This document shows, piece by piece, positions 27,371-33,879 of a stretch of 37,374 bases of DNA. Location of the stretch: the NCBI GenBank assembly GCA_020628065.1, contig JAHDFR010000031.1, positions 1 through 37,374 on the forward strand, given 5' to 3'. A program made the position numbers and the translations under genes. Origin of the DNA: Acidimicrobiales bacterium (GTDB taxonomy: Bacteria > Actinomycetota > Acidimicrobiia > Acidimicrobiales > SZUA-35). The number at the start of each line of letters is the position of its first letter. Position 1 is the first letter of the stretch. The notes under the pieces were generated by a model. The model was not told the origin of the DNA and did not search any database. It saw nothing but the letters and a program-made list of their open reading frames with translations.

Positions 27371-27397
27371 GAAATAGCTCTGAGCTGGGGCTATTTC
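27371..27397. other. Inverted repeat downstream of the VWA gene
   Basis: GAAATAGC (27371-27378) and GCTATTTC (27390-27397) form a perfect 8-bp stem with an 11-nt loop. No T tract follows on either strand. A second small dyad, GGCCAT-TC-ATGGCC, lies at 27355-27368. The region 27315-27473 holds no gene. Possible roles are an end of the MoxR-VWA mRNA or an operator for the next gene. Confidence 0.4.
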
Positions 27398-27460
27398 GCC
27401 GGTCAAAATTTGCCCAGTTGAAATACCGAGCGCTTCCATCGTGGCCCCCTAACGCTTGAT

Positions 27461-27466
27461 TACGCT
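27461..27466 (+). promoter_or_regulatory. Candidate -10 element of the sigma-like fusion gene
   Basis: TACGCT fits TANNNT and ends 7 nt before GTG 27474, again the leaderless spacing. No clear -35 hexamer is visible. Confidence 0.35.
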
Positions 27467-27473
27467 CGGTCGG

Positions 27474-28814
27474 GTGGGTACAACAATCGAAGATCGTCTG
27501 ATCCTTGGCGACGTCTCGGTACTTGAGGATATGTACGGTGGAAGCGGCAAGTTGCTGTACGCCATCGCCGGTGTTCTCGACCCTGACAACAAGGATCGGA
27601 TTACCGCCGCCGTCTTCTCAGACGCTTGGGACAATCGTCGAGACTTCGACCCCTCGCGGGGGAGTGTCCGAGCTTGGCTGGTCCGTCAGGCCCGGCTTTC
27701 CTACCCGATGGGACCTGAGTCTGATCGACGGGTTGATGAGCTTGTCGTGGCCGCCACGGTGTCTGACATGGATGACGTTCAACGCCAGATTCTCGTTGAA
27801 GGTTCGTCCGCCAGCGGGCGGACCGAGGATCTGGCCGAACACCTCGATCTGCCGGTAGGCACGGTTGAGGGTCACTTGCGGCGCGGCATTCGCACGTTGC
27901 AGTCTGAGCTGGTTGACGGGCGTTTGGATGGCGATGACTCCCGCCTGGCCGACATCATTCGCTCGGGTAGGTTGGAGTCGGATCTGGCTTCGCCACCGGA
28001 CACCGTCTGGCGCCAGATCATGGAGATGACCGGGGCTGATGAGACGGTTCCGATGGAGGCATCTGCTCTTGAGCCTGAACCCGTCGGGGATCTTGATATC
28101 GACGACGAGCTGGGTGAACTCGACGGGCAGGACAAGGACGAGCTGGATGCGCTGGCTGACGGCGAGTCCGACGACTCCGGCGGACCAGGCACCGGTAGGG
28201 GGCTGGTGGATGAGTTCTCCGCCACAGACTTCCCCGGTCAGACGCCGTTGCAACCGGAGATGACAGTCGCCGAGTCTGATGTCGAGTCCGAATCGGAGCT
28301 TGAGTCGGAGTCTGACCACTCACACTCCGAAGTCGAGAATGAATCGGTCCTCGCCAACAGCGATGAGCCCGAGATTCCTGTCTGGAGCGATCTTGACATC
28401 GACGCCGACTCCGAAGCCGATGCGGCGGGTGAGGCCACGGAAACGGATGCCGATCTTGTTGACCCGGTAGACGTAGACGGTGAGGTTGACGACGACGGCG
28501 TGCCGTATGTGTTGAGTGGGCGGTACCGTCCCGGCGTCGATGACGATCCGTATGTCGACCGGCCAGCCAGTGGCGGTTCGGTGGTCAGCGAATCAAGCGC
28601 GTCGGAGAGCACTGATGTTGGCGACGTGTTGGCCGCTGTCCAAGACGACCCTGACGAGAGCGCTCAGAGACGGGCGGAAGCCGAAGCCATCTATTTCAAC
28701 GACGACGAAGACGCCGCAAAGGGAACAGGTCTGGCGGCGTTACCGTGGCCGAGAATTATTGTGTTGGCCGTCGCCGCTTTCATCCTGCTGGGCATCGTAC
28801 TGACGCTCAGGTAG
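27474..28814 (+). CDS. ECF-sigma-like protein with acidic linker and C-terminal membrane anchor
   Basis: Protein of 446 residues with an unusual architecture. Residues about 14-75 resemble ECF sigma region 2 (AAVFSDAWDNRRDFDPSRGS, VRAWLVRQAR). Residues about 95-145 resemble region 4 with a helix-turn-helix (DLAEHLDLPVGTVEGHLRRG). A segment with SPPDTVWRQIMEM (near residue 183) recalls the PP-x-x-x-W motif common in actinobacterial anti-sigma factors. Then come about 220 residues of Asp/Glu/Ser-rich disordered linker, and one hydrophobic helix (IIVLAVAAFILLGIVL) almost at the C-terminus, so the protein is tail-anchored with its head in the cytoplasm. The start is GTG 27474; an in-frame TTG lies at 27456. 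Function as a membrane-held sigma factor is inference. Confidence 0.75.
   Translation: MGTTIEDRLILGDVSVLEDMYGGSGKLLYAIAGVLDPDNKDRITAAVFSDAWDNRRDFDPSRGSVRAWLVRQARLSYPMGPESDRRVDELVVAATVSDMDDVQRQILVEGSSASGRTEDLAEHLDLPVGTVEGHLRRGIRTLQSELVDGRLDGDDSRLADIIRSGRLESDLASPPDTVWRQIMEMTGADETVPMEASALEPEPVGDLDIDDELGELDGQDKDELDALADGESDDSGGPGTGRGLVDEFSATDFPGQTPLQPEMTVAESDVESESELESESDHSHSEVENESVLANSDEPEIPVWSDLDIDADSEADAAGEATETDADLVDPVDVDGEVDDDGVPYVLSGRYRPGVDDDPYVDRPASGGSVVSESSASESTDVGDVLAAVQDDPDESAQRRAEAEAIYFNDDEDAAKGTGLAALPWPRIIVLAVAAFILLGIVLTLR
28272..28320 (+). repeat. Imperfect hexanucleotide repeat coding Glu-Ser runs
   Basis: Degenerate GAGTCN/GAATCG units, with some interruptions, encode the ESDVESESELESESD stretch of the acidic linker. 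Such low-complexity DNA can vary in length by slippage. It lies within the sigma-like fusion gene. Confidence 0.55.
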
Positions 28815-28826
28815 CGGTAGGCTCGG

Positions 28827-30173
28827 CTATAACCCGTCGTCGTCAGCTGAAAGTAGTTCGGCCACTTCGAAGGCGAGATCCAAAGCCTGACGGCCGTTGA
28901 GCCTCGGGTCGCACATGGTCTCGTAGCGCTTGCCTAGGTCTTGGGGCTCGACTGCCTCGCCTCCACCCAGACATTCGGTGACATCCTCACCGGTCAGTTC
29001 TACGTGGATACCACCCGGGTTGGTCCCGACCTGACGGTGTGCTTCGAAGAATCCCTGAACCTCGGCCAGCACGTCGTTGAAGTGACGTGTCTTGTGGCCG
29101 GTTTCCGACGTGAAGGTATTGCCGTGCATCGGGTCACAGGCCCAGACGACCGGGATGTCAGCTGCTTGTACAGCCTGGAGGACCGGCGGGAGCAACTGGG
29201 TTATGTCCTTGGCTCCCATGCGGGTGATCAGGGTCAGGCGACCGGGTATTTGCTCCGGGTTGAGCGCCTGGCAAAGGGCCACTACCTCTTCGGGGTTGGC
29301 CGTGGGGCCAACCTTGCAACCGATGGGGTTCTTGACCCCGCTCAGGAACTCGACGTGAGCACCGTCCAGCTGACGGGTTCGTTCGCCGATCCACAACATG
29401 TGAGCCGAGCAGTCGTACCAATCACCGGTAAGGCTGTCTTCCCGGGTCAGTGCTTCCTCGTACTGGAGGATCAAGGCTTCGTGGCTGGTGTAGAAATCGG
29501 CCTCGGCAATCTCATGATGTTTGGAGGAAATGCCTGAAGCTTCCATGAACCGCAGAGCTCGGCTGATCTCCGATGCCAGTTTCTGGTAGCGCTGTCCTTG
29601 GCTTGAGGAGGAGACGAACTCCTGGTTCCAGCTCTGTACTCGTCGAAGGTCGGCAAAGCCGCCTTTGGTGAATGCTCGAAGCAGATTCAGGGTTGACGAG
29701 GACTGGTTGTAGGCCTGCAGCAGGCGTTGGGGGTCGGGCCGTCGATCGCCTTCGGAAAAGGGCAGGTCGTTGACCATATGGCCGAGGAACGACGGTAGCT
29801 CGGTGTCGTCTTTTGTTTCGGTGGGGCTGGATCTTGGCTTGGCGAACTGACCGGCTATGCGGCCCACTTTCACCACCGGGACGCCGGCGGAGTAGGTGAG
29901 GACAACCGCCATTTGAAGGATGACCCGGAGCTTCTCTCGGATGGCTACAGCGTTGAAGCCGTCGAACGATTCGGCGCAGTCACCGGCTTGGAGAAGGAAG
30001 GCTTCGCCTGTGGCCACCCGCCCCAAGCCCGCCTGGAGATCACGGGCTTCGCCGGCGAAGACTAGCGGCGGGACCGACGACAACTGCTTCTCGATGCCCT
30101 CGAGTTCGGCTTGGTCCGGCCATGCCGGCTGGTGGGCGGCGGACTTGCGCCTCCACGATTCTGGTGTCCACAT
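28827..30173 (-). CDS. aroG: Class II 3-deoxy-7-phosphoheptulonate (DAHP) synthase
   Basis: Condenses phosphoenolpyruvate with erythrose 4-phosphate, the first step of aromatic amino-acid synthesis. The 448-residue product is of the plant/mycobacterial class II type. Metal ligands can be recognised in QAGDCAES (Cys66), DPMHGNT, GIHVELTG and CDPRLN. ATG 30173 gives the conserved opening MWTPESWRRKSA; the frame is open 69 nt further upstream but that part is unlike the family. The gene converges with the sigma-like fusion, with only 12 nt between stops. Upstream lies the terminator of the sigma-70 gene, so it has its own promoter. Confidence 0.95.
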   Translation of the reverse strand: MWTPESWRRKSAAHQPAWPDQAELEGIEKQLSSVPPLVFAGEARDLQAGLGRVATGEAFLLQAGDCAESFDGFNAVAIREKLRVILQMAVVLTYSAGVPVVKVGRIAGQFAKPRSSPTETKDDTELPSFLGHMVNDLPFSEGDRRPDPQRLLQAYNQSSSTLNLLRAFTKGGFADLRRVQSWNQEFVSSSSQGQRYQKLASEISRALRFMEASGISSKHHEIAEADFYTSHEALILQYEEALTREDSLTGDWYDCSAHMLWIGERTRQLDGAHVEFLSGVKNPIGCKVGPTANPEEVVALCQALNPEQIPGRLTLITRMGAKDITQLLPPVLQAVQAADIPVVWACDPMHGNTFTSETGHKTRHFNDVLAEVQGFFEAHRQVGTNPGGIHVELTGEDVTECLGGGEAVEPQDLGKRYETMCDPRLNGRQALDLAFEVAELLSADDDGL

Positions 30174-30206
30174 CACGTCTTCAGTGTCTCCAGTTTTGCC
30201 CGTATT

Positions 30207-30240
30207 GGCAATCGATTTACCTACTCGATTGGTGATTGCC
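30207..30240. promoter_or_regulatory. Inverted repeat in the aroG promoter region
   Basis: GGCAATC (30207-30213) and GATTGCC (30234-30240) are a perfect 7-bp dyad 20 nt apart, located 34-67 nt upstream of the aroG start. Extra GATT copies lie between the arms. It could be an operator or a leader hairpin; no known regulator motif is recognised. Confidence 0.3.
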
Positions 30241-30275
30241 ACGTGACATTGGTTGCGTCGCGCCCGGATTCGATG

Positions 30276-30311
30276 AAAAACGACGATGGACCGGCCAGAG
30301 CCGGTCCATCG
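30276..30311 (-). terminator. Intrinsic terminator of the sigma-70 gene
   Basis: Read on the minus strand, an 11-bp perfect stem (arms 30301-30311 and 30284-30294, 6-nt loop) is followed by ACG-type bases and then TTTTT (30280-30276). It lies 26 nt after the sigma-gene stop and upstream of aroG, so it separates the two genes. Confidence 0.8.
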
Positions 30312-30336
30312 CCTTCAGACTATTTTCGAGTTGCGC

Positions 30337-31176
30337 CTAGGCGGCGTCGAAGTCGCTCATGACGTCGCCGGCCTGGTCGCGAACGGCACTGACAGCTCGC
30401 TTAACAAGCCGTCGGGCGGCCTCGGCTGTAACTCCCAGCTCCTCGCCAACTTCACGGTAGCTGCGCTTGCGGCCGTCATTGAGGCCGAATCGCTGCTCCA
30501 CTGCGTACTTGGCGCGGGGGTCGAGGACCTCCAGGAGACCGGTCACCATGGTTTCCTCGGCTCGTGCCATAACCTCGATTTCGGGGCCGGGGTTGGCGTC
30601 GGGGAGAAGGTCGACGAGCTCGTTGGAGTCGTCGTCACCGATGGTGCGGTCAAGAGAGGTGGGGGTGGTCAACCGATGAAGGCGTGCATGCTCGTCATCC
30701 AGCTCGTCACCGTCGCCCGATACCTGGCGGAGGGCCGCCCGAAGGCTGGCCGACCGGTCGCCGGGGAGACGAACGAGGCTGGCCTTTTGGTCAAGGGCCC
30801 GGCCGATCGCCTGGCGAATCCAGAACGTGGCATAGGTGGAGAATTTGAAGCCTTTCCGCCAGTCGAACTTGTCGACGGCGTGCTCAAGGCCAAGGTTCCC
30901 TTCCTGAATGAGGTCGAGAAGTTCCATTGAAGGCGGCAGGGGGTAACGTCGTGCGACGCTCACCACCAGACGCAGGTTGGCTCGGATGAATCGATCTTTT
31001 GCTCGAGCTGCCGCACGAACTGCCCGACGGTTGGCCACCGAATTGTCTCCGGCGTCGATCATTTCCTGGGCCTCGCGGCCTTTCTCGATGATCTGACTCA
31101 ACTCGCGCTCCTCGTCCGCCGTCAAGAGGGGGACGAGTCCGATTTCGTTTAGATATTGTCCTACTGAATCACTCAT
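30337..31176 (-). CDS. Group 2 RNA polymerase sigma-70 factor
   Basis: Sigma factor of 279 residues lacking region 1.1. It has region 1.2 (DSVGQYLNEIGLVPLLTADEE), region 2 (ANLRLVVSVARRY, LLDLIQEGNLGLEHAVDKFD, FSTYATFWIRQAIGRAL), region 3 and region 4 (EVGEELGVTAEAARRLVKRA). The -35 recognition helix reads TAEAARRLVK where primary sigma factors have TRERIRQIE, so promoter choice may differ. The start ATG has AAGAAG about 10 nt upstream. No anti-sigma gene adjoins. It ends with a good terminator and is divergent from nadD across a region with a CRP-type palindrome. Confidence 0.9.
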   Translation of the reverse strand: MSDSVGQYLNEIGLVPLLTADEERELSQIIEKGREAQEMIDAGDNSVANRRAVRAAARAKDRFIRANLRLVVSVARRYPLPPSMELLDLIQEGNLGLEHAVDKFDWRKGFKFSTYATFWIRQAIGRALDQKASLVRLPGDRSASLRAALRQVSGDGDELDDEHARLHRLTTPTSLDRTIGDDDSNELVDLLPDANPGPEIEVMARAEETMVTGLLEVLDPRAKYAVEQRFGLNDGRKRSYREVGEELGVTAEAARRLVKRAVSAVRDQAGDVMSDFDAA

Positions 31177-31213
31177 GGCGCGTGCTTCTTTTCCAGGGTT
31201 CTGCTTGAAGGAG

Positions 31214-31236
31214 CAGGATGATGCTTGTTCATCCTG
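31214..31236 (-). promoter_or_regulatory. Stem-loop in the leader of the sigma-70 gene
   Basis: CAGGATG (31214-31220) and CATCCTG (31230-31236) form a perfect 7-bp stem with a 9-nt loop, 38-60 nt upstream of the sigma start. An open frame through this leader ends in a TGA overlapping the sigma ATG (31173-31176), so leader translation could affect sigma translation. Confidence 0.35.
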
Positions 31237-31362
31237 AGGTGGGGCTTAGTGCTCGTCGTCCGGCTGCTTTTCGGTTTTAGATAGTTCCGTTGAGAATGTG
31301 CCGGCGGATGCGAGGCTGTAGTAGGCCCGATTACTCTTTTTAGTACGAATAGGCTCTCAGAT

Positions 31363-31382
31363 AAAGTGACATGAGTCACTTT
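31363..31382. promoter_or_regulatory. CRP/FNR-type palindrome between sigma-70 gene and nadD
   Basis: AAAGTGAC-ATGA-GTCACTTT is a perfect 8-bp dyad. Its core GTGA-N6-TCAC equals the inner part of the CRP/GlxR consensus TGTGA-N6-TCACA. It overlaps TAAAGT (31362-31367), a possible -10 for nadD on the plus strand. Divergent promoters could share it. The regulator is not in the window. Confidence 0.5.
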
Positions 31383-31451
31383 AGGGGGAATTTTCCTGAA
31401 TTTGCGCTAGACGAGACTTCTTATGGCTTCCGCAAAGAGCTCGTAGCGCCT

Positions 31452-32045
31452 GTGGATAACAGTACCACATCTCGGATAGGCGTGCTTGGCGGAACCTTCG
31501 ACCCTCCGCATCTGGGGCACCTTATTGTCGCTGACCAGGTTCTGAACGCACTGGACCTCGATCTTGTGCTCCTCATCCCTGCTAACAACCCCTGGCAGAA
31601 GGCGGGAACCCGCCAGATTACCTCGGCCGAACGCCGTTTGGAGATGACCGAAGCGGCTGTGGGCGACGCCCGGGGCCTGAAGGTTTCAGGCATCGAGCTG
31701 GAGATCGGTGGGCCCAGCTATACGTCTGTGACTCTTGACGCATTGGCCGAGCAGTACCCCGATGCACACTGGCGGGTGATCGTTGGAGCCGATGCCGCCA
31801 TCGGGCTTGACTCTTGGCACAACGTGGACAGGCTGCGTACCCAGGCTGAAATCGTGGTCGTCAACCGTCCAGGAGCCGACTTTCAGCCACCGACCGGCTG
31901 GCAGTGGGACCTGGTTGAGATTCCGGCGGTAAACATCTCAGGCACCGGTCTTCGTCGCCGGGTAGGCCAAGGCCACTCGATCCGGTTTTTGACCCCCGAG
32001 CCGGTGGTCGAACGAATACGGGAGTGGAACCTCTATCGTGGTTGA
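31452..32045 (+). CDS. nadD: Nicotinate-nucleotide adenylyltransferase
   Basis: Adenylates nicotinate mononucleotide in NAD synthesis. The 197-residue product has the nucleotidyltransferase motif GGTFDPPHLGH (13-23) and the C-terminal ISGTGLRRR, which replaces the usual ISSTxIR. GTG 31452 gives MDNSTTSRIGVLGG, close to the family start. The frame is open back to an ATG at 31371, but that codon lies inside the CRP-type palindrome and the extra 27 residues are not family-like. It is followed by the LytR_C-like protein and rsfS, the usual actinobacterial series. Confidence 0.93.
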   Translation: MDNSTTSRIGVLGGTFDPPHLGHLIVADQVLNALDLDLVLLIPANNPWQKAGTRQITSAERRLEMTEAAVGDARGLKVSGIELEIGGPSYTSVTLDALAEQYPDAHWRVIVGADAAIGLDSWHNVDRLRTQAEIVVVNRPGADFQPPTGWQWDLVEIPAVNISGTGLRRRVGQGHSIRFLTPEPVVERIREWNLYRG

Positions 32046-32047
32046 CT

Positions 32048-33253
32048 GTGAGTCGGCCCGCCGCCCTGCTCCCGTCTAGCCCACGATTCTTTCTACTGTT
32101 CGCCACCGCCGAGCTTGTTTTGGCGATGGCTGTTCCTTTTCTGGCCATCAAGGGTTATCACACGCTCCTCGGCTCTCAAGCCGGCGTGGTTGTTGACCAG
32201 CCTGAACCGGGCACGCCGGGCTGGTCGGCTCTCGTCGATCCGACCGCGGTGGTTGGGGTGGCCGAGGTCCTTGATGGTGAGCTGACCGGTTTTGCCATGG
32301 TGGTGGTCGACGACACCGGTGGGGCTTCGGCGGTAATTCTCGGATCAGGTGACGCTCTCGTTGATGGCAGTGTTGAAGCAGTTGAGGTTGAAACAGACGA
32401 AGTTGAAGCAGGTGAAGCCGAGGCAGGTGAAGTTGAAGCAGGTCAGCTGGGGCCGATCGAGGCCGTTGAATTGGCTGCCAAGCAGCTCCGTCTTCGACTC
32501 GATTCGGTTCAGGTGGTCGACGATGCGGCGTGGATCGAAGCGTTCGGCTCTTCGTTCCTGACGCTCGACAACCCGGATCCGGTTCTTCAGGTCGATGGCA
32601 CACCACTCTTCGAGGTCGGAGTAGTGGAGGTGAGCGGCGAGAGTGCGTCGAGATTTGTCGGGCAACCTTCGGAGGGCTCGTCGCTGCTGTCGCTGGGCCC
32701 CAGACGCCTGGAGTTCTGGTCGCACGTGGCGGACAACGGTTTGCGAGGCGCCGGGCCGTTAGCCACGTTGTTCCCGGCTTCTCGGGCCGAGGCGGGATTA
32801 CAACCTGCCGTCTTCGAGCTACCCACGGCGGTGGCGGAGGCCGACGATCAGACGAACCGTATCGATCTGCCTGCAGCTGAACAGCTGCTTCGCACGCTCG
32901 TTCCGTTTCCTGCCGGACAGGATGGGACTGATCGCCTTCGAGTTCGCATCGTCGACGGGCACGGCGGTGCCGACTTGGAGAGCATCGCCAGGCAGGTGGC
33001 GGCCCGAGGTCTGGAAGTGGTTGAGATCTCCACCGCAACCCCGTCGTCGCAGCCATCGCAGTTGATTGTTCCAATCGAGTTGTCGTCCGTCGTCCCTCGA
33101 CAGGGTTCACAGCGAAATGCTCTCGACGACCTGAACGAGCTGGCCGATGAGCTCGACGTTGAACAGTTGGTCACCACTAGGAGCGACGATCAGAGGACTG
33201 TGTCATTGATTGTGGGTCCTGATCTCGACCTGGCCGAGGTCTTGGTGAACTAG
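32048..33253 (+). CDS. Membrane-anchored LytR_C-like protein
   Basis: Protein of 401 residues with one N-terminal membrane helix (FFLLFATAELVLAMAVPFLAI) and a large outer part. The C-terminal region, RLRVRIVDGHGGADLESIARQ and VAARGLEVVEIST, resembles the LytR_C domain found after LCP (LytR-CpsA-Psr) domains. The middle shows a three-unit EVEAG/EAEAG repeat. I do not find the LCP catalytic arginines or an LCP core, although genes in this position between nadD and rsfS are often LCP proteins. The stretch before rsfS is therefore filled by a degenerate or distinct relative. GTG 32048 is chosen 2 nt after the nadD stop; TTG 32042 is possible. Confidence 0.7.
   Translation: MSRPAALLPSSPRFFLLFATAELVLAMAVPFLAIKGYHTLLGSQAGVVVDQPEPGTPGWSALVDPTAVVGVAEVLDGELTGFAMVVVDDTGGASAVILGSGDALVDGSVEAVEVETDEVEAGEAEAGEVEAGQLGPIEAVELAAKQLRLRLDSVQVVDDAAWIEAFGSSFLTLDNPDPVLQVDGTPLFEVGVVEVSGESASRFVGQPSEGSSLLSLGPRRLEFWSHVADNGLRGAGPLATLFPASRAEAGLQPAVFELPTAVAEADDQTNRIDLPAAEQLLRTLVPFPAGQDGTDRLRVRIVDGHGGADLESIARQVAARGLEVVEISTATPSSQPSQLIVPIELSSVVPRQGSQRNALDDLNELADELDVEQLVTTRSDDQRTVSLIVGPDLDLAEVLVN
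32399..32443 (+). repeat. Three tandem 15-bp units in the LytR_C-like gene
   Basis: Unit 1 (32399-32413) and unit 3 (32429-32443) are identical, GAAGTTGAAGCAGGT; unit 2 (32414-32428) differs at three bases. They encode EVEAG, EAEAG, EVEAG. Because the unit is a multiple of three, copy number could change without breaking the frame. Confidence 0.85.
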
Positions 33254-33362
33254 GCGAGTTCGTCGTTGCCGGCAATCTTCTGGCTAGTCGTCACCTCGCC
33301 CATCTACAATGATCGACGCACCGAGAATCACTTGCTCGACGTGCTATGTGAGATCCTGACCT

Positions 33363-33367
33363 AGGAG
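33363..33367 (+). promoter_or_regulatory. AGGAG ribosome binding site before a CTG in the rsfS frame
   Basis: AGGAG is followed after 5 nt by CTG 33373, in frame with rsfS. No ATG, GTG or TTG stands at the right distance. If used, rsfS would gain 45 residues over GTG 33508. The region 33254-33507 has no other convincing gene. Confidence 0.4.
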
Positions 33368-33507
33368 CAGAACTGAGCCCCGAACCACAAGGCGACGACC
33401 AACAACCCAGCGACCGGCACGACGATGTGCATGGCGGCCAACAGAGCGATCGTCCTGGTGATGAACATGGCGACCATCTGAAGGGCCAGCACGGCGCCAT
33501 CGGTTCC

Positions 33508-33879
33508 GTGCCTGAAGATGAGCTCACGAACTGGGTCCGTATCGCCTCCGACGCCGCAGACGACAAGCTCGGTCAGGACACCCAGGCGTTTTTCGTCGGT
33601 GAGGTCATGGCCATAACCGACTGGTTTGTTATCACCTCAGGACGTACCAGTCGGCAGGTGCGAGCCATAGTCGACGGTGTAGAGGAGGCGTTGACGAAGG
33701 CCGGTGGTCCTAAACCCAATCGCATCGAAGGTCGGGACACGATGAGCTGGGTACTGATGGACTACGGAGCCATCGTGGTGCACGTGTTCACCGACGAGGC
33801 CCGCCAGTATTACGAGCTGGAGCGGTTGTGGCGCGACGTCCCCAAGCTGGAGCGGGTTGCCGACCGAGCGGCCGGCTGA
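33508..33879 (+). CDS. rsfS: Ribosome silencing factor RsfS
   Basis: Binds L14 on the 50S subunit and prevents joining of subunits when nutrients are low. The core from GTG 33508 is 123 residues, normal for the family, with AITDWFVITSGRTSRQVRAI, the GRDTMSWVLMDYGAIVVHVF block and the DEARQYYELERLW end. The true start is uncertain: GTG 33508 and GTG 33427 have no ribosome binding site, while CTG 33373 has AGGAG at ideal spacing and would add a hydrophilic Asp/Gln/His-rich N-terminus. nadD and rsfS share the neighbourhood as in other actinobacteria. The stop directly abuts that of convergent leuS. Confidence 0.9.
   Translation: MPEDELTNWVRIASDAADDKLGQDTQAFFVGEVMAITDWFVITSGRTSRQVRAIVDGVEEALTKAGGPKPNRIEGRDTMSWVLMDYGAIVVHVFTDEARQYYELERLWRDVPKLERVADRAAG

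Noticed and set aside
32148-33110. Long minus-strand open frame opposite the LytR_C-like gene
   Set aside because: Its translation is Arg/Pro-rich with no recognisable domain; it is a shadow of a GC-rich coding strand.
33361-33477. Minus-strand frame of 38 codons that translates to a hydrophobic, membrane-like peptide with very high GC at third positions
   Set aside because: It lies opposite the Asp/Gln/His-rich possible extension of rsfS. Antisense of such codons gives Val/Leu/Met and GC-rich third positions automatically, so both signs are artefacts.
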